Assembly: GCA_036785705.1 (NCBI GenBank) | Contig: JAWUZG010000056.1 | Span: forward strand, 1,365,001 to 1,429,000 | Direction of reading: 5' to 3' | Source: Acanthornis magna | Lineage: Eukaryota; Chordata; Aves; Passeriformes; Acanthizidae | Length of the DNA stretch: 64,000 nt | Shown: in pieces, positions 28,401 to 39,500 of the stretch | Position numbering within the stretch: the first letter of the stretch is position 1 | Layout: the number at the start of each line of letters is the position of its first letter | Translations under genes and position numbers: made by a program | Notes under the pieces: model-generated | What the model saw: only the letters and a program-made list of their open reading frames with translations | What the model was told of the DNA's origin: nothing | Databases searched by the model: none

Positions 28401-31400
28401 CTTGCAGTCACTGCGTATGTAACTCCAGTGAAATTACTAGAGCTCTGCTAGTGCAACAGGATAAGCAGGTCTTCTGAGTGAATTCCACTGCTAATTCCTG
28501 AAGTCTGCTTAGTTTCTTTCTCACCTATTTAGCAAAGGACTTGCAGAAGAAACCTTTCCTGGTTGTCTTAAAGCATCAGTTGCTTCTTTCTTTAACATAG
28601 GCCTTCACCTATTTGTACATCAGGACAAGTGACTTCATAAAAGCTTGTTCAAGCCAATATTTGAACATCTGAATTTTCAGAAATGCCCTAACTGTAGCAC
28701 AGCTTGTTGCTAGGGTCACATTAGCTATAATTTTATTATTTAAATGTAACCCAGAGATACATCATTTTAATTCTCCTGTTTCTATGAAAACCTACATAAT
28801 TTTTAGGTTATATGACAACATTTTCTACATGGCATGGAATCACTTTCAGCAAGTGTGTCAATAGGTCAGCCTAGGGAAAGTGGATGGGTACTTTTGTAAT
28901 CCCTAATGCATTGGTCACAGTTAAACAGATGCTACCAAACTAGCTAGTCATGTTTCTACAACTTGTTTTTGTTACAACCAGGCAGAATTAATAGGTTCAG
29001 CATCCAGGATGTTTAAGTTTTGCATGTACATTTTTAGTATAGGTTTTTTTCTCTTTGCTATAACCTTGGATTCATACTACTATACCATTCCCCTCACCAT
29101 CTTAGGCCTTCAAGCTCTTTTCCCTCCTAAAGACTTGTGACTACCTTAAGCATCTGGTTCTGTTTTCTATTTAGTAGGAAGTGCTACAATCTCAGAGACC
29201 TTTTTGCTATGCTGTCAACACATTCCCAATTTTTTCCTACAGTCTTTTGCAGAACATGAATACAGCTTCCATGCACTGTTCACACCAACTCACTCTGCTG
29301 TATCCCAACAGTTCAGTAACCCTCACCCTTTACCTGATCCTGTGTGCAACTCTCTACAGCTATGACTGTCTTTAGTTCCTCCTGCTTCGTTTTGCTCTTT
29401 AGGCTACTGGCTTACTCCCTTTACACTCATTCTTTAGAACTTTTCCATGAGCCTTAATTTGATGCCAAAACCTATTTTTTTTTCTTCCTGTATCATTTTA
29501 GCCTTGCATTATTCTCGTTTTCATTTGCTATTCAAGAATACTCCTATGAATTTCTTATTCCATTTTCTGTCCCTGTTACTCTATTCAGCTCTCCAAAGCA
29601 TTTCTCTCTCTCTTGCTAGAGAACAATGCCCCACTCAAACTACACTTCTATTCTTAAAGTATTCTGCAGTATTTCAGAAATAGGCCACTGAAAAGCCACT
29701 ACACTTACAATAAATATCTTGAACATTATCTCAAGCAATCAGAGCAGTCTGCCTACCCTTGCTTCTTCCAGCAGTGAAACATCATGACTTTGAAAAGTCT
29801 CAGATTGTCCTTAGCAAATGGTGTCTGTTTGATCAGTTGCAAAGCTTTAATATATGATGATAATTAGATGTCTTTTTTTAGTGTCTAAATCTTCCATTAT
29901 GTTTCCAAAGACAAAGAATGAAAGTAAAAGGGTAGTAACTGTTTGTGCAGTGGTTTAGGCCAGAAGAAATACTGATCCATAAACTACAGAAAGTGTAGTG
30001 GGAGTCACATCAGGCATCATGTCAGAAAACTCATGGGGATGCTTTGGTCTTAGTTAGGTATGCTAAACATTCTTCTTTTTGGCAGTTCCTCCCCACTCCA
30101 CCTTCTTATCCCTCATCTGAAATTATACCTTGCAGCTGCCAATGGCAGTTGAGAACTTCAAGTATGTTGCAGAGTTTAGCCCATTTTTCTCAGCTGGAGC
30201 CTGAAATTGCTTATGTCACAGATTATTATGACTTCAGTGCCAGAAATAGCAAGAAGGAGCAAGATCTTTAGTAATACAAATAGAGAGAAGCAAATTTACA
30301 TATATAAAAAATACATGCAGAATGTAGATATTGAAAGAAGTGCTTTCCATTTTCTGTAATGAAATCAATTCCTTAAGAAAACTTAGCAGAATAAGTGCAA
30401 AATACATAAAAAAAGAAGACTAGTTTAGCTTCAACCTGCCTATTTTTGACTAAATATATGAATTACTATGCCATTAATTTTGTTTTTAATAAAATATCAT
30501 ACCATTTCACCATGGTAAAATAGCATATTCATTTTAATCCTTTCTTCAGAAGAAGTTTTCAGAAGCTCAATACATAAAATAAGCATAGTAGAGAAGACTT
30601 TTACCTAGGTCTCTCCAAGAGGGGGTTGTTCACCAAGCATGTAACATGTTCTGGCATGAATTATTACACTGCATAAACTGCTTCGGCAATTTAAGCTGTA
30701 CTGTGTCTCAGTGAATTCCCATTTCCTTGATCTCTTTAGCTGACAGTATTAGCTCCAACAAAGGAAGCTAGAAAGTTACCTGAAATGGGGAAAAGAAAGC
30801 ATGATTACTGTATGAGAGCCAGTGGGATGATACAGTTAACACTGAAGAAGTAGGCTTAATTAATTAAATCTGTCAGTGATGAATACATTAAACTTAATAT
30901 ATAGAAGCAGTATGGATCAGAATGTAAACTTGATGCCCAACATGCCGAATGGCCTTTGTTCCAGAAATATGAGGTGAGATGAAATTCTGTAAGAAAACTT
31001 GCTGTGAAGCAAATATAACCTTTGATTTACGTCATAACGAGTTCTCTACCCAGAAGAAGCCTTTGTGCTTTTCCTATTAGATGACAAGTTACCATCTAAT
31101 CCAACTACAACTTGGTTTCCCAGGTGTATTGAGAATTACACAGGAGCTCGTTGTGAGGAAGTTTTGCTGCCCAGCATCAAGTCCCAAACAAAAGGTGACC
31201 TGTTTGCAGCTTTCTTGGCTTCACTTCTTCTTCTAGGAGTTCTTGTAATTGGAGCATTCTACTTCCTTTGCAGGTAAAAGTGATTCATAAGGCTGAAGTT
31301 ATTCAATCAAGTAGAAATTTCTTCTGGTAATCATGTACTAATTATTTGAATGTTAAAATATGTAATGAATTATCCATAAGGTTGTATGGTTATTCAACAG

Positions 31401-34400
31401 AATGAATGTGGATGTCTCAACTTGTTACTTGTAATATTTACTTCCCAGCTTGAAGTTTTCTCAGTGTCATTTCTAAGCTATTACTTACAGTTGCTTTGCA
31501 AAAAATACACATATTACACCCATATCTGAGATTTTACAGTCTAGCTAGAGTTAGTGCTAACATTTTGAAACATTAGTCTACCTTATGTTCAAAGACTGAG
31601 AAGTAGAAATAAATAAACGAAGTGCTTAGGGATCAGAAACTGTTCCTACTGAATTGGTAATGAAAGCAACTAGTGCCATTAGCTTGTAATTCCTCTACCA
31701 TTCCTGGTCTAAAAAGGAAACCTAAGAATGAAATTGAAGAATACTTCCAGGTAGATGTTTACTAGCATTTAGAACAAATCACAGAGCTAACTAATTTGTC
31801 CAGGATGATCCATGTTTGAGCAGAAGGAAGATGTCAGTGGTAGACAGCAAGTGCTGCAGGGCTGGTTTTAGTAGCATTTTAGACATATTTGGACTTGGAA
31901 TGAAAACACATAAGGAGTTACTGGGACTGAGGCAACTATTTGATGCTGTACATATATCAGTACACTTATACAAAACCCAAACAAAGTTCTCATCTTCATC
32001 TGCAATGCAGGTCAACTTCCTATGTCCCCTCTTTATTTTTAGAGTACAGCACTTTTTGTAAGAACTCATTTTGTCATATACCATTAATATGTGTTTATGC
32101 ATATCTATGCCTCTGTAAGGCAACTTAGAGCCCCTGTAATTCTTTGCCATCACAGACTTGCAGCCTCTTCCCTTTTCTCCTATACTGCATTTCTCCTTGG
32201 TTATGATAACACCAAAGGTTCTTGCAATTCTGTTCTTTGTGCTCCCACGGTCACATTGCCAAATCAACCTCTCTGATCTGTGCCTTTCAATGAGCGACCT
32301 TTGGAATAGCTGGTCTAGTTTTACCTCAGCTGCTGTCATGGAAACCCACTGAATGCCAGTTTCTCCCACAGCTGAATGTATTTAGAAGAGATAGAGAGCA
32401 TTTGATAAAACAGTTGGTATAAAAAAAACCCTTGTTGTAAAGGATACCCCCCCACCTTAGCAATTTTAGTTAAATTAATCCTGCTTAGACATGGAATGCC
32501 ACAGCAGTTTTTCACTAAAGAACATTTGCAAATTACTATAAAGTTATTAGAACAGAATACAGCTTTAACTAACTTAAGAAAAATTAATTCAGGTCTCATA
32601 GAGAGAGAGTATTTCTTTAGAAGTAAAATTGTCTCTGAGAAAAGAAAAAAGTCTTCAGAGAGTAATGTGTTAAAAGATTCCTTTTCTCTCACATACAGTA
32701 AAATTAGGGGAAAGCTGGAGACAATCTATTGAGTTTTATGGTCAAAGTACTGAGTGACAACAATGACTGGTCTATGCAAGTTCTTTTATTAGACAGTTGG
32801 AACCTCAGCTTCTCTTTACTCAAGCTTTACCTAACTGGCAGAACAAGTAGTAGTGCCTCTTTATTAGCAAAATAAGGGCAACAACTCAGTCATAACACAG
32901 TTGCCCTTGAACCCTATCTTACATACCAGACTAACTTGGGAAATCTCATAAAACCATTATCAACCTCTTCAGTACAGATAAAAGAACCTAACTGGCTAGA
33001 AATCGTCTTGTCTTACCTTTACACTTCAGAGGCTGATGTAGGATGATCATCTGCTGGAGAACTCATCTATAAATGAAACACTTTACATCTGTAAGTCCTT
33101 ATCTCTTGGCTGAAGCAACCACACATGAGGAGTCTCAAGTGGATACTTTAATCTACTCCCCTCTTTTCAGATGAGTGAATGAGGATTATTGCTAAGAGCT
33201 GTCATTAATCTAGACTTTTTTTCTCAAACTTCATCTATTACCTGTATCTTAGAAGAGGGTGGAACTAGGGTTTATAAGGGTTAGCTGAGAGTTTGCATCA
33301 TCTTTGACACAGGCCCCTGACAGGATATATTAAGTTTAAAATGTTAAGATAAATACTGTGCTAAGTTTCCACTTTATTAACAAAGACATTTGATCCACAA
33401 CCAATCCACAATGTTTTTCCCCTGGTACTGTGTTAGTGAGCATTTCCGTGGCTCTTTCAGTAGAGGGTTCTAGTGGGGTTTTAATATAAACAGTGATGTA
33501 ATCTGGAGGGTTGCAGAAGAGGAGATACTAATTGAAGTTCAGGACAAGGAAACTGAATTCTTAAAATTATACATCAAATCTTTTGGAATATAGGAACTTA
33601 GTGCTCTATTTTCTTGTCTGTATCATCACTTGTACCTCCCTTCCTTTCCAAGTTTTCTTCATTTCAGGCTACTTGGGGCAGATTTGAGGACCAAGCATGT
33701 GCAAATGCATTTAATGCTCCCTAGAAACAAATCCATTCAACATTCAAGGGTGGAGAGAAAGGATTTCATTGCTCTGCTTATAAAACTAAATCATAACTAA
33801 ACAGTGAAAGTAAACCATAAAAGAGTAGGGCTGCATATGAAAGCTCTGGGGGAACAGTGGGAAATAATCTCCTTTTACATTCAGCTGAGTCATCACATTT
33901 TTATCAGCTGATGATTTATTTTTTCCAATCTGCAGAGTGCATGGAGGCAGGGCAAATCCAGATCTAGTGCTCTCCATCTTTGAAACAACACCCCCACCCT
34001 CCCCAACAAACAGTAAAGATAAAGCCTGTCCTTCTGACATGGGCAAAACAGCAAAGTGTACAAAAATCCCTGCTATTACACTGGTACTGAGGAACAAATG
34101 GCATATTTTGCTTCCAGCAATTCACCTATCAGACCAGGTCCATCTGGTCTTCATCCTCCAGAAACATATTGTACAAGGGTTACTGGAAGAAGAATAACAA
34201 AGGTAGCTGATGAGAATAGATGCCACATGTGCCAGCTTTTCTTTAAAAGCAGTAGAGAAGCCTGAATGCCACACACATAGCTCAGAGGAATAGAACAAAC
34301 CCTAGGGAAAACTGACATAAATCTGCAATTCATTTCTATATTTCATCATAAGTACATGCTGAAATGCCAAATTACCTGTAAGGTAATTGTAATATTGATG

Positions 34401-35167
34401 AACAGGAACTCAGCCAGCCAAAACAACAGGGTCCAGGAATAAAGCCATTTAAGCTGTCCAAGACAACAGACTTTGTGGAGGTGTTACATCACCACAGGAC
34501 ACAAACTGGACAGAGAATAGCTCATGACTCTTCTCAAGAGAGCAGATGTCTGACTACTATTACAAGAAAGGGAGCTAGACAGCAAGTGATCAGCTCCATG
34601 TACAAGATCTGCTTCTCCTCAACAAAGTGTGGAAAATTTCACATCATTTCCAAACATTAAGAGAATCTATGATAAATAATTAGGTGCTATTTACTAATTG
34701 CCTAAAGACCTAAGAAATCAGACAAAGAGGAACATTACCTTCAGGAGAGAAGCCATGTAGTTCCAAGTGCTGTACTGGCCTCTGATCTCTGTTCTTCTCC
34801 CTCAAACACATGCTTCTCAGAAACACTGAGTCTTAATTAGAAAGTAACTGCAGAAGATCCATGTCCATTTTTTCAATGGAAACATTCAATTAATTTGTCT
34901 CTTCACTGAAAACTTTTTTCACTCTTTGTGTATTTTTTTTTCTCTCTGTGTTGCCTCTTTTTTGTTTCTTATGGTCAGGAAAGTTTCCATTCCAAGGACA
35001 AGTTCTTCAGAGTGTGGTGCCAACCTAGTTGAAACTACAAGCAGCAATGGCTGCAATAGTAAGTACAGTTTAAAAATAAATGACTGGACTTCACAAGGAA
35101 CGTGGGGGAGGAAATTTTTCTTAATTAAAGGCATGTGTTTTATTTTTCAGAAATAACAACAGCGTAA
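19417..35167 (+). CDS. NRG4: neuregulin 4 (gene-level coding span, five coding exons)
   Basis: Spliced coding parts: 19417-19426, 23398-23491, 31124-31273, 34979-35058 and 35151-35167, in all 351 bases or 116 residues plus stop; human NRG4 has 115. The protein has no signal peptide. An EGF-like domain holds cysteines at 9, 17, 23, 34, 36 and 45, with the classic C-x7-C-x5-C-x10-C-x-C-x8-C spacing. The motif ENYTGARCEE matches human exactly. A membrane helix follows at about 61-83 (ending GAFYFLCR), then a short cytoplasmic tail with NLVET as in human. From family knowledge, the EGF part is shed and activates ErbB4, and mammalian NRG4 acts as an adipose-derived factor. All exon joins keep phase. 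The gene is convergent with FBXO22. The last two exons are the least certain part. Confidence 0.93.
19427..23397 (+). other. NRG4: NRG4 intron 2
   Basis: About 4 kb of AT-rich DNA with an AT/TA microsatellite near 22514-22550. No other exon is recognised. Confidence 0.8.
22514..22550. repeat. AT dinucleotide microsatellite
   Basis: An imperfect AT/TA repeat with a central ATGCAT, inside NRG4 intron 2. Confidence 0.8.
23398..23491 (+). CDS. NRG4: NRG4 exon encoding the first part of the EGF domain
   Basis: The acceptor is a T-rich tract ending TTTTTAAG and the donor CTGCAG/GTCAGT. The 94 bases enter and leave in compatible phases. They encode residues 4-34 plus two bases of residue 35, with four of the six EGF cysteines (9, 17, 23, 34) and the motif SFCLNGGICY, close to human SFCLNGGLCY. 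Confidence 0.93.
23492..31123 (+). other. NRG4: NRG4 intron 3
   Basis: The largest NRG4 intron, 7.6 kb. No exon or identified repeat was seen. A 17-base tandem duplication (TCTTTTTATTCTCTC words) lies near 24144-24180. A 110-codon open frame at 23872-24204 ends next to an AATAAA but resembles no known protein. Confidence 0.8.
31124..31273 (+). CDS. NRG4: NRG4 exon: end of EGF domain and membrane helix
   Basis: The acceptor is GGTTTCCCAG/GTGTA and the donor TTTGCAG/GTAAAA. The 150 bases encode residues 35-84 plus two bases of residue 85: the last two EGF cysteines (36, 45), a juxtamembrane stretch with Lys and Gln where shedding would occur, and a leucine-rich helix ending GAFYFLC. This is the most strongly conserved exon and anchors the gene identification. 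Confidence 0.96.
31274..34978 (+). other. NRG4: NRG4 intron 4
   Basis: 3.7 kb without a recognised exon. A 192-codon open frame on the - strand at 31791-32369 has no recognisable similarity and is treated as chance. Confidence 0.8.
34979..35058 (+). CDS. NRG4: NRG4 cytoplasmic-tail exon
   Basis: The acceptor is TCTTATGGTCAG/GAAAG and the donor CAATA/GTAAGT. The 80 bases complete Arg85 and encode residues 86-111, including ANLVETTSSN, which parallels human INLVETSSTS. If the donor is not used, the frame stays open for 32 more residues to a stop at 35154-35156. Confidence 0.87.
35059..35150 (+). other. NRG4: NRG4 short last intron (92 bases), possibly retained
   Basis: The ends are canonical (GTAAGT to TATTTTTCAG). 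It is unusually short. Retention leaves an open frame and would give a 143-residue protein with a different tail. Confidence 0.65.
35151..35167 (+). CDS. NRG4: NRG4 last coding exon (short tail)
   Basis: It begins after TATTTTTCAG and completes a Lys codon, then encodes Ile-Thr-Thr-Ala and a TAA stop at 35165-35167. This gives a protein of 116 residues, matching the human length, but the tail itself is not conserved, so the call depends on the splice sites. Confidence 0.65.
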
Positions 35168-36500
35168 AGCAGTGGAGTGGATGAATGGTGAGGAAACAAC
35201 ATGCAAAACAACCCCAAGAATCTAAATTTTAGAGGGTGACGTGGTAAACAAGATGAGAGAAGAAAGTTGACTGAAATAGGAGGCTTACATGTTGGAGAAG
35301 ACTACAACTAAGATGTAAACAGTTGCACTTAGTGGGGTTTCTATGTATTTTTAAAGCTGTATCAATTATACAGAAAACACTATAATTTATGTTTGAAATC
35401 AGTGAGATTTTGTATAGTTTTCAATAATGCACAAGTAGATGCATGAGATAATTTGGGTTTACTACATGGAAAATATATAAAATACATTTTTTTTCACTGC
35501 ACAGAGAATATGAGATATCACAGGGTTTTGGAGTGAGGTGATACTATGAATTTTTAATAGAGGCTTTTCATTTTTCACAGGACTGCCCCAGAGGAGCTGA
35601 AGACTCTCTTGATTCAATAATTTCAAAATTTATATCTGTGACACATGTACAGAACTTGGCTTGTTTTAGATACCCTTATCAGATGTAGGGGGAAAAAAGT
35701 ACCTTTCTCCTAGCTAGTACTTATTTTTTTTTTTTTTTTTTTAATCATAAGACAACATCAGGGTGAAGTACCACTTGTAGTTTATTGACCAGCTTCCTGG
35801 AACACAATTTTAATTCAAATTAATGGAAAATATTAAGAAAAGAGATTGATAATGGTTAAAAAAGTTTTTTAGGCAGAGTGTTTACCCTCTGGTTGGTATA
35901 CCTGCCTAATATTAAGCAAGACATCCTCCTTGATGGTTCTTAATGTTTTCTGGCTTTCTTCTGAAAATCTCACTACTGAGGCAAATTTAAACCTTACCTT
36001 AAATTTTCCAGTTGGTATTTCAGATAGCAGAAGTCAGGAATTTTGTTCATCAGGTCAATTTCTGACACAAAATATTACCTAGACAGGTGTCTTGGCTGAA
36101 AAAGTGCTGCCCTCTCCAAAGATTTATTTCTTTTATTCACATAAGCATCTGTTGATCACAGTAATATATTATAAGCCACACTTTGGTCCCTTACAGGATT
36201 CTCTTATTCAGACAAAGAGAGGTCCATGTCTTTTTTTGCCTTCACAACACAAAGAGAATGTCTGGTTAGTCAGAGGCACAGAAAATGTGCACTGAACAAT
36301 TTTCTTTTCAACTTATTTCTAGTACTGGAGGCTGAAACCAGCAAAAATCAGATATCTTTCCATAATGGCACATTACCAAGCAGGTCATTATATGGGATTT
36401 CTAAGGTTGTATTGAAGGGAAGATTAGTCGAGAAAACTTCATTAATTGAAATGAGAGAAAATGCAGAACAGAGATTTCTTATCTCTGAAATAAACAATCT
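35168..36500 (+). other. NRG4: probable NRG4 3' UTR, end uncertain
   Basis: AT-rich sequence after the stop. No AATAAA occurs for 1.3 kb. A TATAAA variant at 35476-35481 followed by a T-rich stretch is a possible poly(A) signal, and the first canonical AATAAA is at 36489-36494. A T19 run lies at 35724-35742. Confidence 0.4.
35724..35742. repeat. poly(T) homopolymer
   Basis: A run of 19 T in the NRG4 3' flank. No retroposed body is recognisable on the - strand. Confidence 0.85.
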
Positions 36501-39500
36501 GGAGGTGTGTAAAAACGTAGGTGCAGAGAAAATGTTGAATAAGCTTCTATTCCTAGCATGTCTACTACATGCTCTAGTGTCAGAAAAAAACTGTGTGTAC
36601 TTTGTATCAATGCAGACAAAAGCACAGGGGGCCAGAGAAGTAAAGGCACGTGGGAACAGTGTAGAGAGAAGTCAAAGAGAAAACCATGTTACAATGGCTA
36701 CTAGAACACAAACCAGAAAAATTCATTACCTTCTGAAAACTCATGTCAGAGAAGTCAGAGTCCAACTTAGTGCTCAGCATGTAAAAGGAGAATCTGAGGG
36801 CACCAAACTGAGGACCTGATCCAGAGATTACGTTATATAAAGCACTAAAAGATTGCTTTCTCCCCAAATTAACCAATCTTACATGTTATTTTCTGGACTT
36901 CAGATCTTCAGCAGGTAAGCTGAAGGAAGCTGATAATACTGTTTTAAAGACTAGGAAGGATAAAAGTTATTTTTCATGACATAGGGACAGGCCATCATTG
37001 TACAGAGACCTCAGGTGACGTGTAGCAGTACTGACAGCTACATCAGAATCAGTGTTACCTCAAGTACTTTGCACGGCCTCAGTGAAAATTAATCAGAGAC
37101 GACTGTTGTTAGATAACCTCGCTGTGTTATTGATCATGGGACAGTCAGACTTATGGTTTGGAATACTCCACTGAAGAAGGAAATGGCTTGTTGTCATCTT
37201 AAGTGGCAATTCAGGAAGGAGATACTAATAGAAGATACAAGAAATAAATGGACTGAAGTTGTTCTGTATAAACTCTTAGAATCCTCTTAGCTTTCTAGAC
37301 AGACATGGAATAGTTATTCATTGTTACTGACCTTGTTTGCATTATTTGGGAAACAATCTGTACAAAAAGTGAAGCTGAATAAACTAACCCTATATTTAAA
37401 TGGAAAAAAGCTGATTTATGAAACAGTGTTATCCATGAAGGAAATGCTATTAGCAATTCAGACTGTCTCAAAACCATTGCATTTGAGAACATTTTGCCTT
37501 CTAAAATTATTTCAGTTCACAAACTTTGTGACTAGGATGTTCAGATCAAAATGAGATCAGGCTACAAATTCATTTTAAGGTCATCAAATGCCACAGAAAG
37601 TATGGGGAAGCTGACACTATATACAAGTTAATAAAATAGTGCAACACTCTTTAGCAATGCTTGCTGACAAAATTAAGGAAGTAGTTCTGGGAGCAATAAA
37701 GTTAAGGAAACTCCAGTTCCAATTGATCAGATCTTGTGGTTGGAATCACTGGAGCCTAAAAAAATTATTAAATGTTTATAAAAGGGTGACAAGGGCTCTC
37801 TCTTGTCTGACTCCCATTTTCATGAAAAAGAAGATCTCATGTCTTTGAAGTTACCTCTCCACCAGCTGAAAGATTATGTAGGGAAGGAACTGGAAAAGAC
37901 TAATTAGCTAAGAAACTCCACTACTATGATTACACAAGTATCTATTATAGCGTTACGGTAAAAATTCTTTTATACCTGAGGATCATGTTATCCTTCCAGA
38001 ACCTTGTAGTAAAAGTCTCTTCATAATGTATTGGAAAAACCTTTTGATCACTTGCAGAACTGACAGCTGTTAGCAGGAAACCTCTTTACAGACCTAAGTA
38101 AGAGGTTGCTTTTATATTACTCAGTATACAACTGTTTTTCGTTAGCTGCCCAAATAAACACTGGAGCAAAGTACAATTAAAGAAAATCAAATGGCTTTTC
38201 AAAGAAAGTGAGAATTTCTCTGTGCTGCAGTCTTTTGATTTATAGTGTCAAATCTTAAGCAGGAAAATTAACAGGAAGTCCATTTGGCAGCACTCCCCAT
38301 TTTAAATGTTGTACAACACCTTCAAAATTTACTGTGCTGAAAGAAAACATTTTCCTTCTGGCCCTGTATTTTTGAAGAGCTATAGAGAGGCTCTGATTGT
38401 GTAACTCAGTTATTTGAAAATGGAAAGCCAAGAAGAAATGTGGGATAGAACTTGTAACAAGAGAAATGGCCCTTATTCTGTGTAACATTATCTGCTTATG
38501 CTTATCCAAGTGTATTCTTGCTCTCCCGGTGACTGTAACCTGTTCAACATAATCTCTGTATAAGGCGAGAGATCCATTTTGTGATAGCAGAGTACCAGTA
38601 CAAACTCTGTGAAATACCAATAGTCAGGCTGCTGCTCAGTTCCATCTTTGAGACTGATACTCAAAAAACCTTTCAGAAGGAACCATTTCTAGAGCTAGAT
38701 AAGGGTGTGTGAACAGAACCTAGAGCTACAAGCAGATACTGCTGTTTTCATCCCCCAAATTAAAGCAACAACCAATTTTTAACACTTCTCAATGCACCTC
38801 TATGTCAGTTTCTGTAGCATTTGAAAACTCTTTCTCAGTGTACATTAAACGATAATGTTTTCAAATTAACATTTCATCTAAAACTTTTGTGCAGACAAAC
38901 GATGGGCTGTAAAAATGTAGGTAAGCATCCAGTGGTAGCGTTTTTTAATAAGGCTGGGTCACTTCAATCTATGGTGTATGTACTCCATCACTGAATTTGC
39001 TGCTGTTTCAAACCATTCAGTTATTTTCATGGGTTCTGAAGATTCTAGAATAGTTCCTCTTTTAAGGGGGTTATTGTTTGCTGTCACTGTTGGTATATTG
39101 ACAGCTCAGCTGAGTTTATTTTAAAAAAAGCTGTTTCTAACTCTTATAGCTGTGAAAATTTATCATGGAAAGGTGACATAACCTGCCACTGACTCAGTGA
39201 TGTGAATCTCTGAAACATTTATTTTGAGAATTTTGTGCTACCTGCTAATCTCAGTGAAGATCTACCTGTGAAATGTAATGATGACAATTCATACATTTAA
39301 TTTTAAAAGCATTTAGAAGCACAAATCCCAATGATTTGGGAATAATTTTTTTTCTCTTAAATTATCAAAGCACTTGGAAAAAATTCTATTTCTCTGCTAT
39401 TTCTAATTTAAGTATCCAGGTGATAGCGCTTCCAAATAATCCAAACCTGTCTTATGCATTTCCTTTGAGTTTCCAGTTTCTCACTGTAGCTGTATGTTCT

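Noticed and set aside
31065..31277. 70-codon frame with an ATG at 31065 as a stand-alone small membrane protein
   Set aside because: The ATG lies in intron sequence before a good acceptor at 31123. The conserved part is NRG4 exon 31124-31273.
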